A DNA stretch of 7,067 nt from positions 1 to 7,067 of the forward strand of contig DMMK01000752.1 in the NCBI GenBank assembly GCA_003453085.1, read 5' to 3'. The stretch's first letter is position 1. Every line of letters starts with the position of its first letter. Source of the stretch: Verrucomicrobiales bacterium. Its GTDB lineage: Bacteria; Verrucomicrobiota; Verrucomicrobiia; Verrucomicrobiales; Verrucomicrobiaceae. Shown piece after piece: positions 1 to 7,067 of the stretch. Position numbers and translations under genes: made by a program. Below the pieces are notes generated by a model. The model ran no database searches, was not told the DNA's origin, and saw only the letters and a list, made by a program, of their open reading frames with translations.

Positions 1-1603
1 CGCGTTCATGCCTTGGAACGGTTACAACTTCGAAGATGCCATCGTCATCAGCCGCCGCGTTTCGAAAGAAGACATTTATACTTCCATTCACATCGAAGAC
101 TTTGACGTCATCGCTCGTGATACGAAGCTGGGGCCTGAAGAAATCACCCGTGACATTCCAAACGTCGGTGACGAAGCCCTGAAGAACCTCGATCAGGACG
201 GCGTTGTCCGCATCGGTGCGGAAGTGAAGCCTGGCGACATCCTTGTCGGCAAGATCACTCCGAAGTCCGAGACCGAACTCGCCCCTGAAGAGCGCCTCCT
301 GCGCGCCATCTTCGGTGAGAAGGCCGCTGACGTGAAGGACACCTCCCTGCGTGTGCCTTCCGGTTGCGCCGGCATCGTGATGGATGTGAAGCTGGCCCAG
401 CGTGGTGGTGTCAATGGCACCGACAAGGAGAAGCTCTCCCCGGCCGAAGCCAAGAAGCAGATCAAGCAGATCGAAGAAGACTATCGTGCGAAGAAGGAGG
501 ACCTCACCGAGCAGCTCACCGAGAAGCTCAGCGACATCCTTCTCAATGAGAAGATCCCTCTCGACGTGGTGAACGGCCAGACGGGTGAAATCATCCTCGG
601 CGCGAACAAGAAGATCACCAAGACCCTGCTTCGTAAGCTGGCTGAAAGCTACGACTCGGTTGAAATCGACCCAAGCCCGATCCGCAACAAGATCTTCGAC
701 ATCATCCAGACCTTCGAACAGAAGTTCGCCGATGCCGACATGGAGCGTGAGCGCAACCTGGACCGCATCGAAACCAGCGAAGACGGAGCCGCCGACGGCG
801 TCGTCAAGCAGGTCCGCGTGTTCGTCGCCAGCAAGCGTAAGCTTTCCGTCGGTGACAAGATGGCCGGCCGTCACGGTAACAAAGGGGTGGTGGCGACCAT
901 CGTCCCTGAAGAAGACATGCCGTTCCTGGAAAACGGAACGCCTGTGGACATCGTGCTGAACCCTCTGGGCGTGCCATCTCGTATGAACGTCGGTCAGGTT
1001 CTTGAAACCCACTTGGGTCTCGCCGCCAAGGCTTTGGGCATGAAAATCGCCACTCCGGTGTTCGATGGTATCCCTGAATCCAAGATCATGGAATACATCA
1101 AGGACGCCAAGAAGGTGGAAGGTTATGAGTGGATGGGCCTCAATGGCAAATCCAAGCTCTATGACGGCCGCACAGGTGAGTCCTTCAATCTCGACGTCGT
1201 GGTGGGTTACATCTACATGCTGAAGCTGGGACACCTTGTCGCTGACAAGATCCACGCCCGTGCGGTGGGCCCATACTCGCTGGTGACGCAGCAGCCTCTG
1301 GGTGGTAAAGCCCAGTATGGTGGCCAGCGTTTCGGGGAAATGGAAGTCTGGGCCCTTGAGGCCTACGGCGCCGCCTACACGCTCCAGGAACTCCTGACGG
1401 TGAAGTCTGACGATGTCCAGGGTCGTACCCGCATCTACGAACAGATCGTCAAGGGTGACAACGCCCTGGAAGCAGGCACTCCTGAATCCTTCAACGTGCT
1501 GATCAAAGAAATGCAATCTCTGGGTCTCGATGTGCGAGTCCACAAGCGCGCCACTCTGGATGCGGATGTGGAAGCCATCGAACGCTTCACGGCAGGTGCC
1601 TAA
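1..1603 (+). CDS. rpoB: DNA-directed RNA polymerase subunit beta, C-terminal part (5' end outside the window)
   Basis: RpoB forms, with RpoC, the catalytic cleft of bacterial RNA polymerase in the cytoplasm. The frame is open from the first base: base 1 ends a codon and complete codons begin at 2 ([12 protein letters not shown]). The ATG at 8 is internal, not a start. The 533 visible residues correspond to roughly E. coli 803-1342. Visible landmarks are the NFED acidic pair (E. coli E813/D814), the [12 protein letters not shown] active-site segment (851-886, lysines equivalent to K1065 and K1073), [20 protein letters not shown], the DKIHAR segment with the conserved His at 1253-1255, and the [20 protein letters not shown] block that contacts RpoC. 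A charged, helix-rich insertion of about 127 residues lies at 413-793. The segment before ATPVFDG is short and lacks the extra stretch seen in E. coli. The rifampicin region lies upstream and is not visible. TAA ends the gene at 1601-1603 and rpoC follows after 47 bases, the standard rpoBC order. Confidence 0.98.
   Translation, partial: AFMPWNGYNFEDAIVISRRVSKEDIYTSIHIEDFDVIARDTKLGPEEITRDIPNVGDEALKNLDQDGVVRIGAEVKPGDILVGKITPKSETELAPEERLLRAIFGEKAADVKDTSLRVPSGCAGIVMDVKLAQRGGVNGTDKEKLSPAEAKKQIKQIEEDYRAKKEDLTEQLTEKLSDILLNEKIPLDVVNGQTGEIILGANKKITKTLLRKLAESYDSVEIDPSPIRNKIFDIIQTFEQKFADADMERERNLDRIETSEDGAADGVVKQVRVFVASKRKLSVGDKMAGRHGNKGVVATIVPEEDMPFLENGTPVDIVLNPLGVPSRMNVGQVLETHLGLAAKALGMKIATPVFDGIPESKIMEYIKDAKKVEGYEWMGLNGKSKLYDGRTGESFNLDVVVGYIYMLKLGHLVADKIHARAVGPYSLVTQQPLGGKAQYGGQRFGEMEVWALEAYGAAYTLQELLTVKSDDVQGRTRIYEQIVKGDNALEAGTPESFNVLIKEMQSLGLDVRVHKRATLDADVEAIERFTAGA
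413..793 (+). other. RpoB lineage-specific insertion (beta-i9/SI2-like, coiled-coil rich)
   Basis: About 127 residues separate the conserved LAQRGGV strand from the conserved [16 protein letters not shown] strand. The first third is heptad-like and heavily charged ([18 protein letters not shown], then [13 protein letters not shown]), which suggests a helical hairpin. The second part is also predicted mostly helical by eye ([18 protein letters not shown]). It sits where E. coli RpoB carries its SI2 (beta-i9) insertion and has a similar size. The boundaries are approximate because they were set by comparison with the E. coli sequence from memory. Confidence 0.6.
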
Positions 1604-1650
1604 TTAACCCTGAACCAAGCCAAAAACCCTTAACGCATCAAAAAACGACT
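1604..1650 (+). other. rpoB-rpoC intercistronic spacer without a Shine-Dalgarno motif
   Basis: This 47-base spacer is rich in A and C and ends in A-rich sequence (CATCAAAAAACGACT) directly before the rpoC ATG. No AGGAGG-like purine motif occurs at the usual 5-10 base distance. There is no hairpin with a T-tract, so the two genes are probably one transcript. Initiation at rpoC may rely on an unstructured A-rich leader (S1-type) or on translational coupling; that is inference. Confidence 0.6.
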
Positions 1651-4600
1651 ATGAATGCTGACGCGAGCTTGAAAGAAATTTTCGGGGAAAAGCCCACCGG
1701 TGAAGAGTTTGACTCCGTGTCAATCTGCATCGCCTCTCCAGACCGGATCCGGTCCTGGAGCCACGGGGAAGTGAAAAACCCTGAGACCATTAACTATCGT
1801 ACGTTCAAACCTGAAAAGGGCGGCCTTTTCTGCGAGCGTATCTTCGGGCCTACCCGTGACTGGGAGTGTGCCTGCGGCAAATACAAGCGTATCAAACACA
1901 AAGGCGTGATCTGCGACCGCTGCGGCGTCGAAGTGACGCTGTCCCGCGTGCGTCGTGAGCGCATGGGCCACATTGAGCTCGCCGTGCCGGTGACTCACAT
2001 CTGGTTCTACAAGTGCATGCCTTCCCGCATCGGCCTCATGCTGGACATGACCGCCCGCAGCCTGGAGCGCGTGATCTATTATGAAGACTACATGGTGGTA
2101 GATCAAGGCAGCACCCCACTGCTGCGTGGTCAGCTTCTCACCGAAGTGGATCTCCGTGAAGCCGAAGAGCAGTACGGTGCCGACGCCTTCCGCGTGGGCA
2201 TGGGTGCTGAGGCCATCCGCGACATCTTCAGCCAGATCAATCTGACCGATGCCATCAAGGACCTTGAGGACGCGATGACCAAGACGCGCTCCAAGCAGAT
2301 CCGCAAGAAGCTGGCGAAGCGCCTGAAGCTCTGCCAGGGCTTTGCAGAATCGCACAGCCGCCCTGAGGCGATGATCATGGAAGTGCTTCCAGTCATCCCG
2401 CCGGACCTTCGTCCGCTGGTGCCGCTGGAAGGTGGCCGCTTTGCGACCTCGGATTTGAACGACCTCTACCGTCGTGTCATCAACCGTAACAACCGTCTGA
2501 AGAACCTTCTTCAGCTCCGCACGCCGGATGTCATCATCCGTAACGAGAAGCGCATGCTTCAGGAAGCTGTGGACGCCCTCTTTGACAACGGTCGCCATGG
2601 CCGCCCGGTCACAGGTGCAGGTAACCGTCCGCTGAAGTCCCTTTCCGACATGCTCAAGGGCAAGTCCGGTCGTTTCCGTCAGAACTTGCTCGGCAAGCGC
2701 GTGGACTACTCCGGTCGTTCCGTTATCGTCATCGGCCCTGACCTCACTCTGAACCAGTGCGGTCTTCCGAAGAAGATGGCCCTCGTCCTGTTCGAGCCTT
2801 TCATCATCCGCCGTCTGAAAGAGATGGGCTTGGTGCACACCGTGCGCTCAGCGAAGAAGATGATCGAACGCCGCACGCCTGAAGTGTGGGACATCCTCGA
2901 CGAAGTCACCAAGGGACACCCAGTTCTCCTGAACCGTGCGCCTACCCTCCACCGTCTGTCCATCCAGGCTTTCGAGCCGAAGCTGATCGAAGGTGAAGCC
3001 ATCCGCGTCCATCCCCTGGTTTGCGGTGCTTACAACGCTGACTTCGATGGTGACCAGATGGCTGTTCACGTGCCGCTTTCCATTGAGGCCCAGCTTGAGG
3101 CCCGCCTGCTGATGCTGGCGCCGAACAACTTGTTCAGCCCTGCCAGCGGTAAGCCGATCATGACGCCTTCCCAGGACATTCCTCTGGGTTGCTATTTCTT
3201 GACGTATCTTCGTGAGTTCCCGGACAAGAACAAGAAAGTCGAAGGGCCTGAGCGCCTGCCGATCTTCAACGATCCTTCGGAAGTCGAATTCGCCCTGACT
3301 GAAGGCGCGCTGAGCGTCAATGACAAGGTGCGTTATCGTAACCCTGACTACCAGCAGCCTAAGCGCGCATTTGGCGATCCGACCAAGACCTTCATCGAGA
3401 CCACGGCTGGCCGTGTGCGCTTCAATGAAATCTGGCCTGAGAAGCTCGGTTTCATCAACAACACCGTTGGTAAGAAGCAGATCTCGGACATCATCTGGCG
3501 CTGTTTCCAGACCGTCGGCCAGAAAGAAACCGTGGCATGCCTCGACCGTCTGAAGTCCCTGGGCTTCCGCGAAGCGACACGCTCCGGTTGTTCCATCGGT
3601 ATCACAGACATGGTTATTCCTGAAGCCAAGAAGTTGGCTCTGGAAAAAGCCTACAAGGAAGTCGAAGACGTCGAGAAGCTTCACCGTCGTGGTCTCATCA
3701 CTCAGGGTGAGCGCTCCCAGAAGATCATTGACGTTTGGACCCAGGCAGGTGACCAGACGGCTGACGAAGTGTTCCGCACGCTGGAATACAACGAAGGCAA
3801 GAAGCACCACAACCCACTTTACGTGATGGTGACGTCCGGTGCCCGTGGTAACCGCACGCAGATCAAGCAGCTCGGCGGGATGCGCGGCCTGATGGCCAAG
3901 CCTTCCGGTGAGATCATCGAACGTCCGATTACCTCGAACTTCCGCGAAGGTCTGAGCGTGCTCGAATACTTCATCTCCACCCACGGTGCCCGTAAGGGGC
4001 TGGCGGATACGGCTCTGAAGACGGCTGACTCCGGGTACATGACCCGTAAGCTGGTGGATGTTTCTCAGGACGTGATCGTCACCGAAGACGACTGCGGCAC
4101 TGTGAATGGCATTACCCTTGCCTCCATCTATCAGGGTGACGAAGAAGTGGTGGACCTCAAGACCCGCGTTTATGGCCGCACAAGCTGCGAAACCATCCAC
4201 GACCCGGTCACCAAGGATACCATCATTTCCGCCAACCAACTGGTGCTGGAAAATGAAGCTGCCCACCTGACGAAAATCGGTGTGGAGAAGCTGAAGATCC
4301 GCTCCGTACTCACTTGCGAAAGCAAGCGTGGTTGCTGTGCGATGTGCTACGGCCTCAGCTTGGCAACGAGCCGCCTGGTGAAAATCGGCGAAGCGGTCGG
4401 CATTGTCGCCGCCCAGTCCATCGGTGAGCCTGGAACGCAGTTGACGATGCGTACGTTCCACGTCGGTGGTGTGGCCGTGGGTGCCTTCAAGCAGCCCTTC
4501 ATTAACGTGAAGAACAGCGGTATCGTGAAGCTGGCCGACATGCGTATGGTGCAGACTCCAGAAGGTCAGTGGATCGCCCTGACCAAGAACGGTGTGCTGG

Positions 4601-5790
4601 CCATCGTGGACGAAGACGGCCGCGAACTGGAAAGCCACAAGCTGGTGCTGGGTGCCATCATCGCGAAGCCGGACGGCTCCGTGGTGAAGAAGGGCGAGCA
4701 GATCGCCACATGGGATCCTTACAACATGCCGATCATCACCGAGAAGTCGGGCAAGATCGAATTCCGCGACATGATCGCCGGGATTACCTTCACGAAAGAG
4801 AAGAACGAATCCACAGGCAACGAAGAAACCGTCGTCATCGAGCATAAGGAAGACCTCCACCCGCAGGTGGTGGTGACCAATGCGAAGACGCACGAAGTCC
4901 TCGCCAGCTACACCATTCCTGCCGGCGCTCACATCAACGTGAAAAACGGTGAGAAGGTGGAAGCCGGTACGACCCTGGCTAAGACGCCACGTAAGGCGAG
5001 CAAGACGAAGGACATCACGGGTGGTCTCCCACGTGTGGCGGAACTCTTCGAAGCCCGTAAACCGAAGGATGCTTGCGAAATCGCTCGTATCGACGGTGTC
5101 GTGGAAATCGGTGGTCTGGTCCGTGGCAAGCGCCGCGTGATCGTGACTGACCAGAAGTCTGGCCAGCAGGAAGAGCACCTCATCCCTCGTAGCAAGCACA
5201 TCTTGGTCTTCAACGGCGACGTTGTGACCAAGGGTGACCAGCTCACCGACGGACCCGTGGTGCCGCATGAAATCCTTGAGATTCTTGGGCCTCAGGCGCT
5301 CCGCGAACACCTTGTCAACGAAGTGCAGGAAGTTTACCGCGCCCAGGGCGTGGAAATTAACGACAAGCACGTCGAAATCATCATCCGCCAGATGCTGCGC
5401 AAGGTGAAGATCACGGACACGGGTGACACCGAGTTCCTCTGGGGTGATCAGGTGGACCGCACCGAGTTCGAAAGAGAGAACGAGCGTGTTTCCGAAGAGG
5501 GTGGTAAGACAGCCGAGGCTGAGCCAGTTCTTCTCGGAATCACCAAAGCTTCTCTTGAAACGGAGTCCTTCATCTCGGCCGCTTCCTTCCAGGACACCAC
5601 CCGCGTGCTCACGGAAGCCTCCACCTTGGCGAAGTCCGATTACCTGCGTGGCTTCAAGGAAAACGTCATCATGGGTCACCTGATCCCTGCAGGTACCGGT
5701 TTCATCAGCCACCGTAACTTCGACATCGTCGAGACTGAGAAGTCTCCCGTCGTCGAACAGGACGAAGAGTCTGATCTGATGCAGGCTTAA
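1651..5790 (+). CDS. rpoC: DNA-directed RNA polymerase subunit beta' (complete)
   Basis: RpoC carries the catalytic Mg and the clamp of RNA polymerase. It has 1379 residues, against 1407 in E. coli. Motifs in order: the N-terminal zinc ribbon with C73, C75, C88 and C91; the [20 protein letters not shown] and [12 protein letters not shown] blocks of the double-psi barrel region; the catalytic NADFDGDQM at 462-470, with D464, D466 and D468 as the Mg ligands; the bridge helix around 771-796 ([19 protein letters not shown]); the second zinc site C815, C889, C896 and C899; and the trigger loop [16 protein letters not shown] with H937. An SI3-type insertion of about 175 residues follows, then [18 protein letters not shown] and the C-terminal [20 protein letters not shown] block. 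The tail is acidic. The ATG at 1651 gives an N-terminus that fits the family; no strong ribosome site supports it. Leu TTA and CTA codons are absent from most or all of the gene. TAA ends it at 5788-5790, followed by a terminator. Confidence 0.99.
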   Translation: MNADASLKEIFGEKPTGEEFDSVSICIASPDRIRSWSHGEVKNPETINYRTFKPEKGGLFCERIFGPTRDWECACGKYKRIKHKGVICDRCGVEVTLSRVRRERMGHIELAVPVTHIWFYKCMPSRIGLMLDMTARSLERVIYYEDYMVVDQGSTPLLRGQLLTEVDLREAEEQYGADAFRVGMGAEAIRDIFSQINLTDAIKDLEDAMTKTRSKQIRKKLAKRLKLCQGFAESHSRPEAMIMEVLPVIPPDLRPLVPLEGGRFATSDLNDLYRRVINRNNRLKNLLQLRTPDVIIRNEKRMLQEAVDALFDNGRHGRPVTGAGNRPLKSLSDMLKGKSGRFRQNLLGKRVDYSGRSVIVIGPDLTLNQCGLPKKMALVLFEPFIIRRLKEMGLVHTVRSAKKMIERRTPEVWDILDEVTKGHPVLLNRAPTLHRLSIQAFEPKLIEGEAIRVHPLVCGAYNADFDGDQMAVHVPLSIEAQLEARLLMLAPNNLFSPASGKPIMTPSQDIPLGCYFLTYLREFPDKNKKVEGPERLPIFNDPSEVEFALTEGALSVNDKVRYRNPDYQQPKRAFGDPTKTFIETTAGRVRFNEIWPEKLGFINNTVGKKQISDIIWRCFQTVGQKETVACLDRLKSLGFREATRSGCSIGITDMVIPEAKKLALEKAYKEVEDVEKLHRRGLITQGERSQKIIDVWTQAGDQTADEVFRTLEYNEGKKHHNPLYVMVTSGARGNRTQIKQLGGMRGLMAKPSGEIIERPITSNFREGLSVLEYFISTHGARKGLADTALKTADSGYMTRKLVDVSQDVIVTEDDCGTVNGITLASIYQGDEEVVDLKTRVYGRTSCETIHDPVTKDTIISANQLVLENEAAHLTKIGVEKLKIRSVLTCESKRGCCAMCYGLSLATSRLVKIGEAVGIVAAQSIGEPGTQLTMRTFHVGGVAVGAFKQPFINVKNSGIVKLADMRMVQTPEGQWIALTKNGVLAIVDEDGRELESHKLVLGAIIAKPDGSVVKKGEQIATWDPYNMPIITEKSGKIEFRDMIAGITFTKEKNESTGNEETVVIEHKEDLHPQVVVTNAKTHEVLASYTIPAGAHINVKNGEKVEAGTTLAKTPRKASKTKDITGGLPRVAELFEARKPKDACEIARIDGVVEIGGLVRGKRRVIVTDQKSGQQEEHLIPRSKHILVFNGDVVTKGDQLTDGPVVPHEILEILGPQALREHLVNEVQEVYRAQGVEINDKHVEIIIRQMLRKVKITDTGDTEFLWGDQVDRTEFERENERVSEEGGKTAEAEPVLLGITKASLETESFISAASFQDTTRVLTEASTLAKSDYLRGFKENVIMGHLIPAGTGFISHRNFDIVETEKSPVVEQDEESDLMQA
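4480..5004 (+). other. RpoC trigger-loop insertion (SI3/beta'-i6 type)
   Basis: Residues about 944-1118 interrupt the trigger loop between FHVGGVAV and [11 protein letters not shown]. The sequence resembles E. coli SI3 throughout: [17 protein letters not shown], then [19 protein letters not shown], then [20 protein letters not shown]. In E. coli the insert is about 188 residues and folds as tandem sandwich-barrel hybrid motifs that affect pausing and trigger-loop folding. Here it is about 175 residues. The boundaries were aligned by eye to E. coli 943-1130. Confidence 0.75.
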
Positions 5791-5805
5791 TCTGCTAACA
5801 ATCAC

Positions 5806-5847
5806 AAGACCCCTGTCTGGCCGCGAGGCTGGCAGGGGTTTTGTTTT
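5806..5847 (+). terminator. Rho-independent terminator of the rpoBC transcript
   Basis: The hairpin lies 15 bases after the rpoC stop. ACCCCTG (5809-5815) pairs with CAGGGGT (5833-5839). After a single bulged T at 5816, CTGGCC (5817-5822) pairs with GGCTGG (5827-5832), including two G-T wobbles. The loop GCGA (5823-5826) is a GNRA tetraloop. The T-rich tail TTTGTTTT (5840-5847) follows, and A5806-A5807-G5808 can extend the stem into it. This is a textbook intrinsic terminator on the + strand. Confidence 0.93.
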
Positions 5848-5863
5848 GGGGGTAGGCTGATGA

Positions 5864-6402
5864 ATGTCGTTGCACTTTCTGCCTGGACTGGGTGCTACCT
5901 CCGCGCTGTATTCGGGCTACACCTTTCCCTTTCCCGTTCACACGCTGGATTATCCCTGCCCCCGATGTCTGGCTGCAGTTTTGATGAGTATGCGGCATTT
6001 TTGATTCGGCGGCAGGGGATCCAGCCTGGAGATAGTTTGGTCGGGGTGTCTTTGGGCGGCATGTTGGCCTGCGAGATTTCCAAGCAGGTGCACATTGCGA
6101 AGCTCACGCTCATTTCTTCCTGCACGCAGCGGCAGCACCTGCATCCGCTACTGAGTCGGCTTGCCTTTTTAGGGCCGTTTGTGCCTTGGGGCCTCCGCTG
6201 GGCCTGCTCGTGTGCGGCGGACTGGTCAGGGCTGGAGGGACATGAGGATGTGGTGAGCATCCATGGCGATCGCGATCCGGTGTTTCCCATTCATCGGCAG
6301 CGGGTGCATCACACGATTGTGGGTGGGGATCATTTGATGGTCATCAGTCGGCAGGCAGAGATTTTGCCTCTGTTGATGGCGAGACATGGTGATGAGGACT
6401 GA
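5864..6402 (+). pseudogene. Small alpha/beta-hydrolase, split by a one-base frameshift
   Basis: The start at 5864 gives MSLHFLPGLGATSALYSGYT, a typical hydrolase opening with a beta-strand and an LPGLGA oxyanion-type loop, continuing to TLDYPCP. That frame reaches TGA at 6002-6004 after 46 codons. The rest of the protein, from PMSGCSFDEYAAF on, lies in the frame one base back. Adding one C to the run at 5959-5963 joins the two parts into 179 residues ending at the TGA at 6400-6402. In the joined protein the nucleophile elbow GVSLGG places Ser63 (codon 6049-6051), HGDRDPVFP gives Asp138 (6274-6276) and GGDHLMV gives His157 (6331-6333), so the triad is complete. The protein is short, with little room for a lid domain. 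No signal peptide is seen, so it is probably cytoplasmic; the substrate cannot be told. A weak TAGG lies 7 bases before the start. Codons include CTA (6148) and TTA (6169), unlike rpoC. The intact triad suggests a recent mutation or a base-calling error. A caller may instead report 5860-6402 as an intact 180-residue protein with a false N-terminus. Confidence 0.8.
5959..5963 (+). other. C5 homopolymer, likely site of the frameshift in the hydrolase gene
   Basis: Upstream codons read TAT CCC TGC CCC in the 5864 frame, while downstream codons read CCG ATG TCT GGC in the 5860 frame. Six Cs instead of five would give a continuous C-P-P-M-S-G reading. Short homopolymers are common places both for real indels and for sequencing errors. 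Confidence 0.65.
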
Positions 6403-6461
6403 GGAGTTTGTATCTTCAGGGCATCTTGCAAGAATGGAGCTTCTGTGGACGATGGGTGTTC
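6403..6461 (+). other. Spacer between the hydrolase gene and the beta-propeller gene
   Basis: This 59-base gap shows no terminator hairpin with a T-tract and no convincing -35/-10 pair. The gap size and shared strand allow co-transcription of the two genes, but nothing proves it. Only weak G-rich sequence (GATGGG) precedes the ATG at 6462. Confidence 0.4.
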
Positions 6462-7067
6462 ATGAAACTTTTCGCTTCGGTCGTTTTGGGATCATTCTGG
6501 CTGGTCGCAGGTCTGCACGCTGAAAATTGGCCCATGTGGCGTGGTGTGCAGGGGGATGGAACCACTGTGGAAAGCGGGCTGCCTAAGGCCTGGGGACCTG
6601 AGCAAAATGTGCGCTGGAAGATCGCTTTGCCAGATCGCGGCAATTCCACACCGGTCGTGTGGAAAGATCAGGTGTTCATCACCCAGGCCATCGAGAAGAC
6701 CGGCCAGCGGCTGTTGCTGTGCGTAGATCGAAAAACGGGCAAACAACTGTGGGAGGCAGGGACGATCTATCGTGAGCCGGAGCTGACACATGGGACGAAC
6801 CCTTACTGTGCAGCATCTCCCGCAACGGATGGGGAACGTGTTATCGTCTTTTTTGCCTCCGCCGGTGTCTTTTGTTATGACCTCAAGGGCAAGGAACTGT
6901 GGAAGCGAACGGACCTGGGCAAGCAGCATCACATTTGGGGCAATGGGACATCGCCGGTGATCGTGGGAAACCGGGTGTTTTTAAACTTCGGTCCCGGGGA
7001 AAAAACGACGCTGTATGCCTTTGATAAAGTCACTGGAAAGACCTTGTGGCAGCATGAAGAGCCGGGC
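6462..7067 (+). CDS. Exported PQQ-like beta-propeller repeat protein, N-terminal part (3' end outside the window)
   Basis: The frame from ATG 6462 stays open to the last base, giving 202 residues. Residues 1-20 (MKLFASVVLGSFWLVAGLHA) form a signal peptide with a basic start, a hydrophobic core and a likely LHA|EN cleavage site, so the protein is probably exported. The mature part opens ENWPMWRGVQGDGTT, then ENVRWKIALP-like sequence (QNVRWKIALPDRGNSTPVVW). Propeller-blade motifs recur: LLLCVDRKTGKQLWEA (85-99), VFCYDLKGKELWKR (136-149) and LYAFDKVTGKTLWQHE (184-199). This D-x-x-TGK-x-LW pattern is that of PQQ-binding-like (PQQ_2/PQQ_3, BamB-like) propellers, which are abundant in Planctomycetes and Verrucomicrobia. 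Such homologs are usually about 400 residues, so roughly half is missing here. Whether it binds PQQ cannot be judged; most proteins of this kind have no known enzyme activity, and a scaffold or sugar-related role is only a possibility. Confidence 0.92.
   Translation, partial: MKLFASVVLGSFWLVAGLHAENWPMWRGVQGDGTTVESGLPKAWGPEQNVRWKIALPDRGNSTPVVWKDQVFITQAIEKTGQRLLLCVDRKTGKQLWEAGTIYREPELTHGTNPYCAASPATDGERVIVFFASAGVFCYDLKGKELWKRTDLGKQHHIWGNGTSPVIVGNRVFLNFGPGEKTTLYAFDKVTGKTLWQHEEPG

Noticed and set aside
1720..5805. Very long open frames on the - strand opposite rpoC (372 and 985 codons, separated near 2838-2848)
   Set aside because: They lie codon-in-register with rpoC. Stops on that strand require TTA, CTA or TCA codons in rpoC, which its codon bias nearly excludes; the two frames end exactly at the TCA codons for S24 and S400. 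The translations show no recognisable domain.
5870..5898. TTGCAC followed 17 bases later by TGCTAC, considered as a promoter
   Set aside because: The -10 element matches the consensus at only two positions, and the pair lies inside the hydrolase coding sequence.
5956..5966. C-run considered as a programmed -1 frameshift site
   Set aside because: The pattern C CCC CGA lets only the P-site tRNA re-pair, and I saw no clear downstream stimulatory structure. A simple indel or sequencing error explains it better.
5895..6290. 131-codon open frame on the - strand opposite the hydrolase
   Set aside because: It is antisense to a recognisable catalytic domain, and its translation has no family resemblance or plausible start context.
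6434..6520. Short + strand frame MELLWTMGVHETF overlapping the start of the propeller gene
   Set aside because: It is under 30 codons, has no ribosome site and overlaps the signal peptide coding region in another frame.
6492..6932. 146-codon open frame on the - strand opposite the beta-propeller gene
   Set aside because: The + strand frame has a signal peptide and repeated propeller motifs running to the window end; the - strand frame is a shadow.

Overview
The window holds the 3' part of rpoB, a complete rpoC, a strong intrinsic terminator, a small alpha/beta-hydrolase gene broken by one frameshift, and the 5' part of a gene for an exported PQQ-like beta-propeller protein. All genes are on the + strand. 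The RNA polymerase genes are GC-rich and strongly codon-biased. Three things suggest the PVC group, most likely Verrucomicrobiota (relatives of Prosthecobacter or Verrucomicrobium): the PVC-like wording of the RpoC N-terminus (for example [20 protein letters not shown]), an SI3-type insertion in the trigger loop, and an exported propeller protein beginning ENWPMWRG. This is inferred from remembered family patterns, not from a search.

Layout. Bases 1-1603 encode the last 533 residues of RpoB. A 47-base A-rich spacer without a Shine-Dalgarno motif follows. Bases 1651-5790 encode RpoC (1379 aa) with all its key motifs intact. A hairpin with a GCGA tetraloop and a T-tract at 5806-5847 ends the rpoBC transcript. 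Only 16 bases later an alpha/beta-hydrolase gene begins at 5864. Its N-terminal part is in one frame and its catalytic part in another; adding one C to the C5 run at 5959-5963 restores a 179-residue protein with a full Ser-Asp-His triad. After a 59-base gap, a secreted beta-propeller gene starts at 6462 and runs off the window end.

RpoB and RpoC together form the catalytic core of RNA polymerase. The two downstream genes have no visible functional link to transcription, and their codon choice is more relaxed. I found no CRISPR, tRNA, rRNA, insertion sequence or other mobile element, and no convincing new biological system. The most useful observation is the hidden frameshift in the hydrolase, which an automatic gene caller would probably miss because another frame stays open over the same length.
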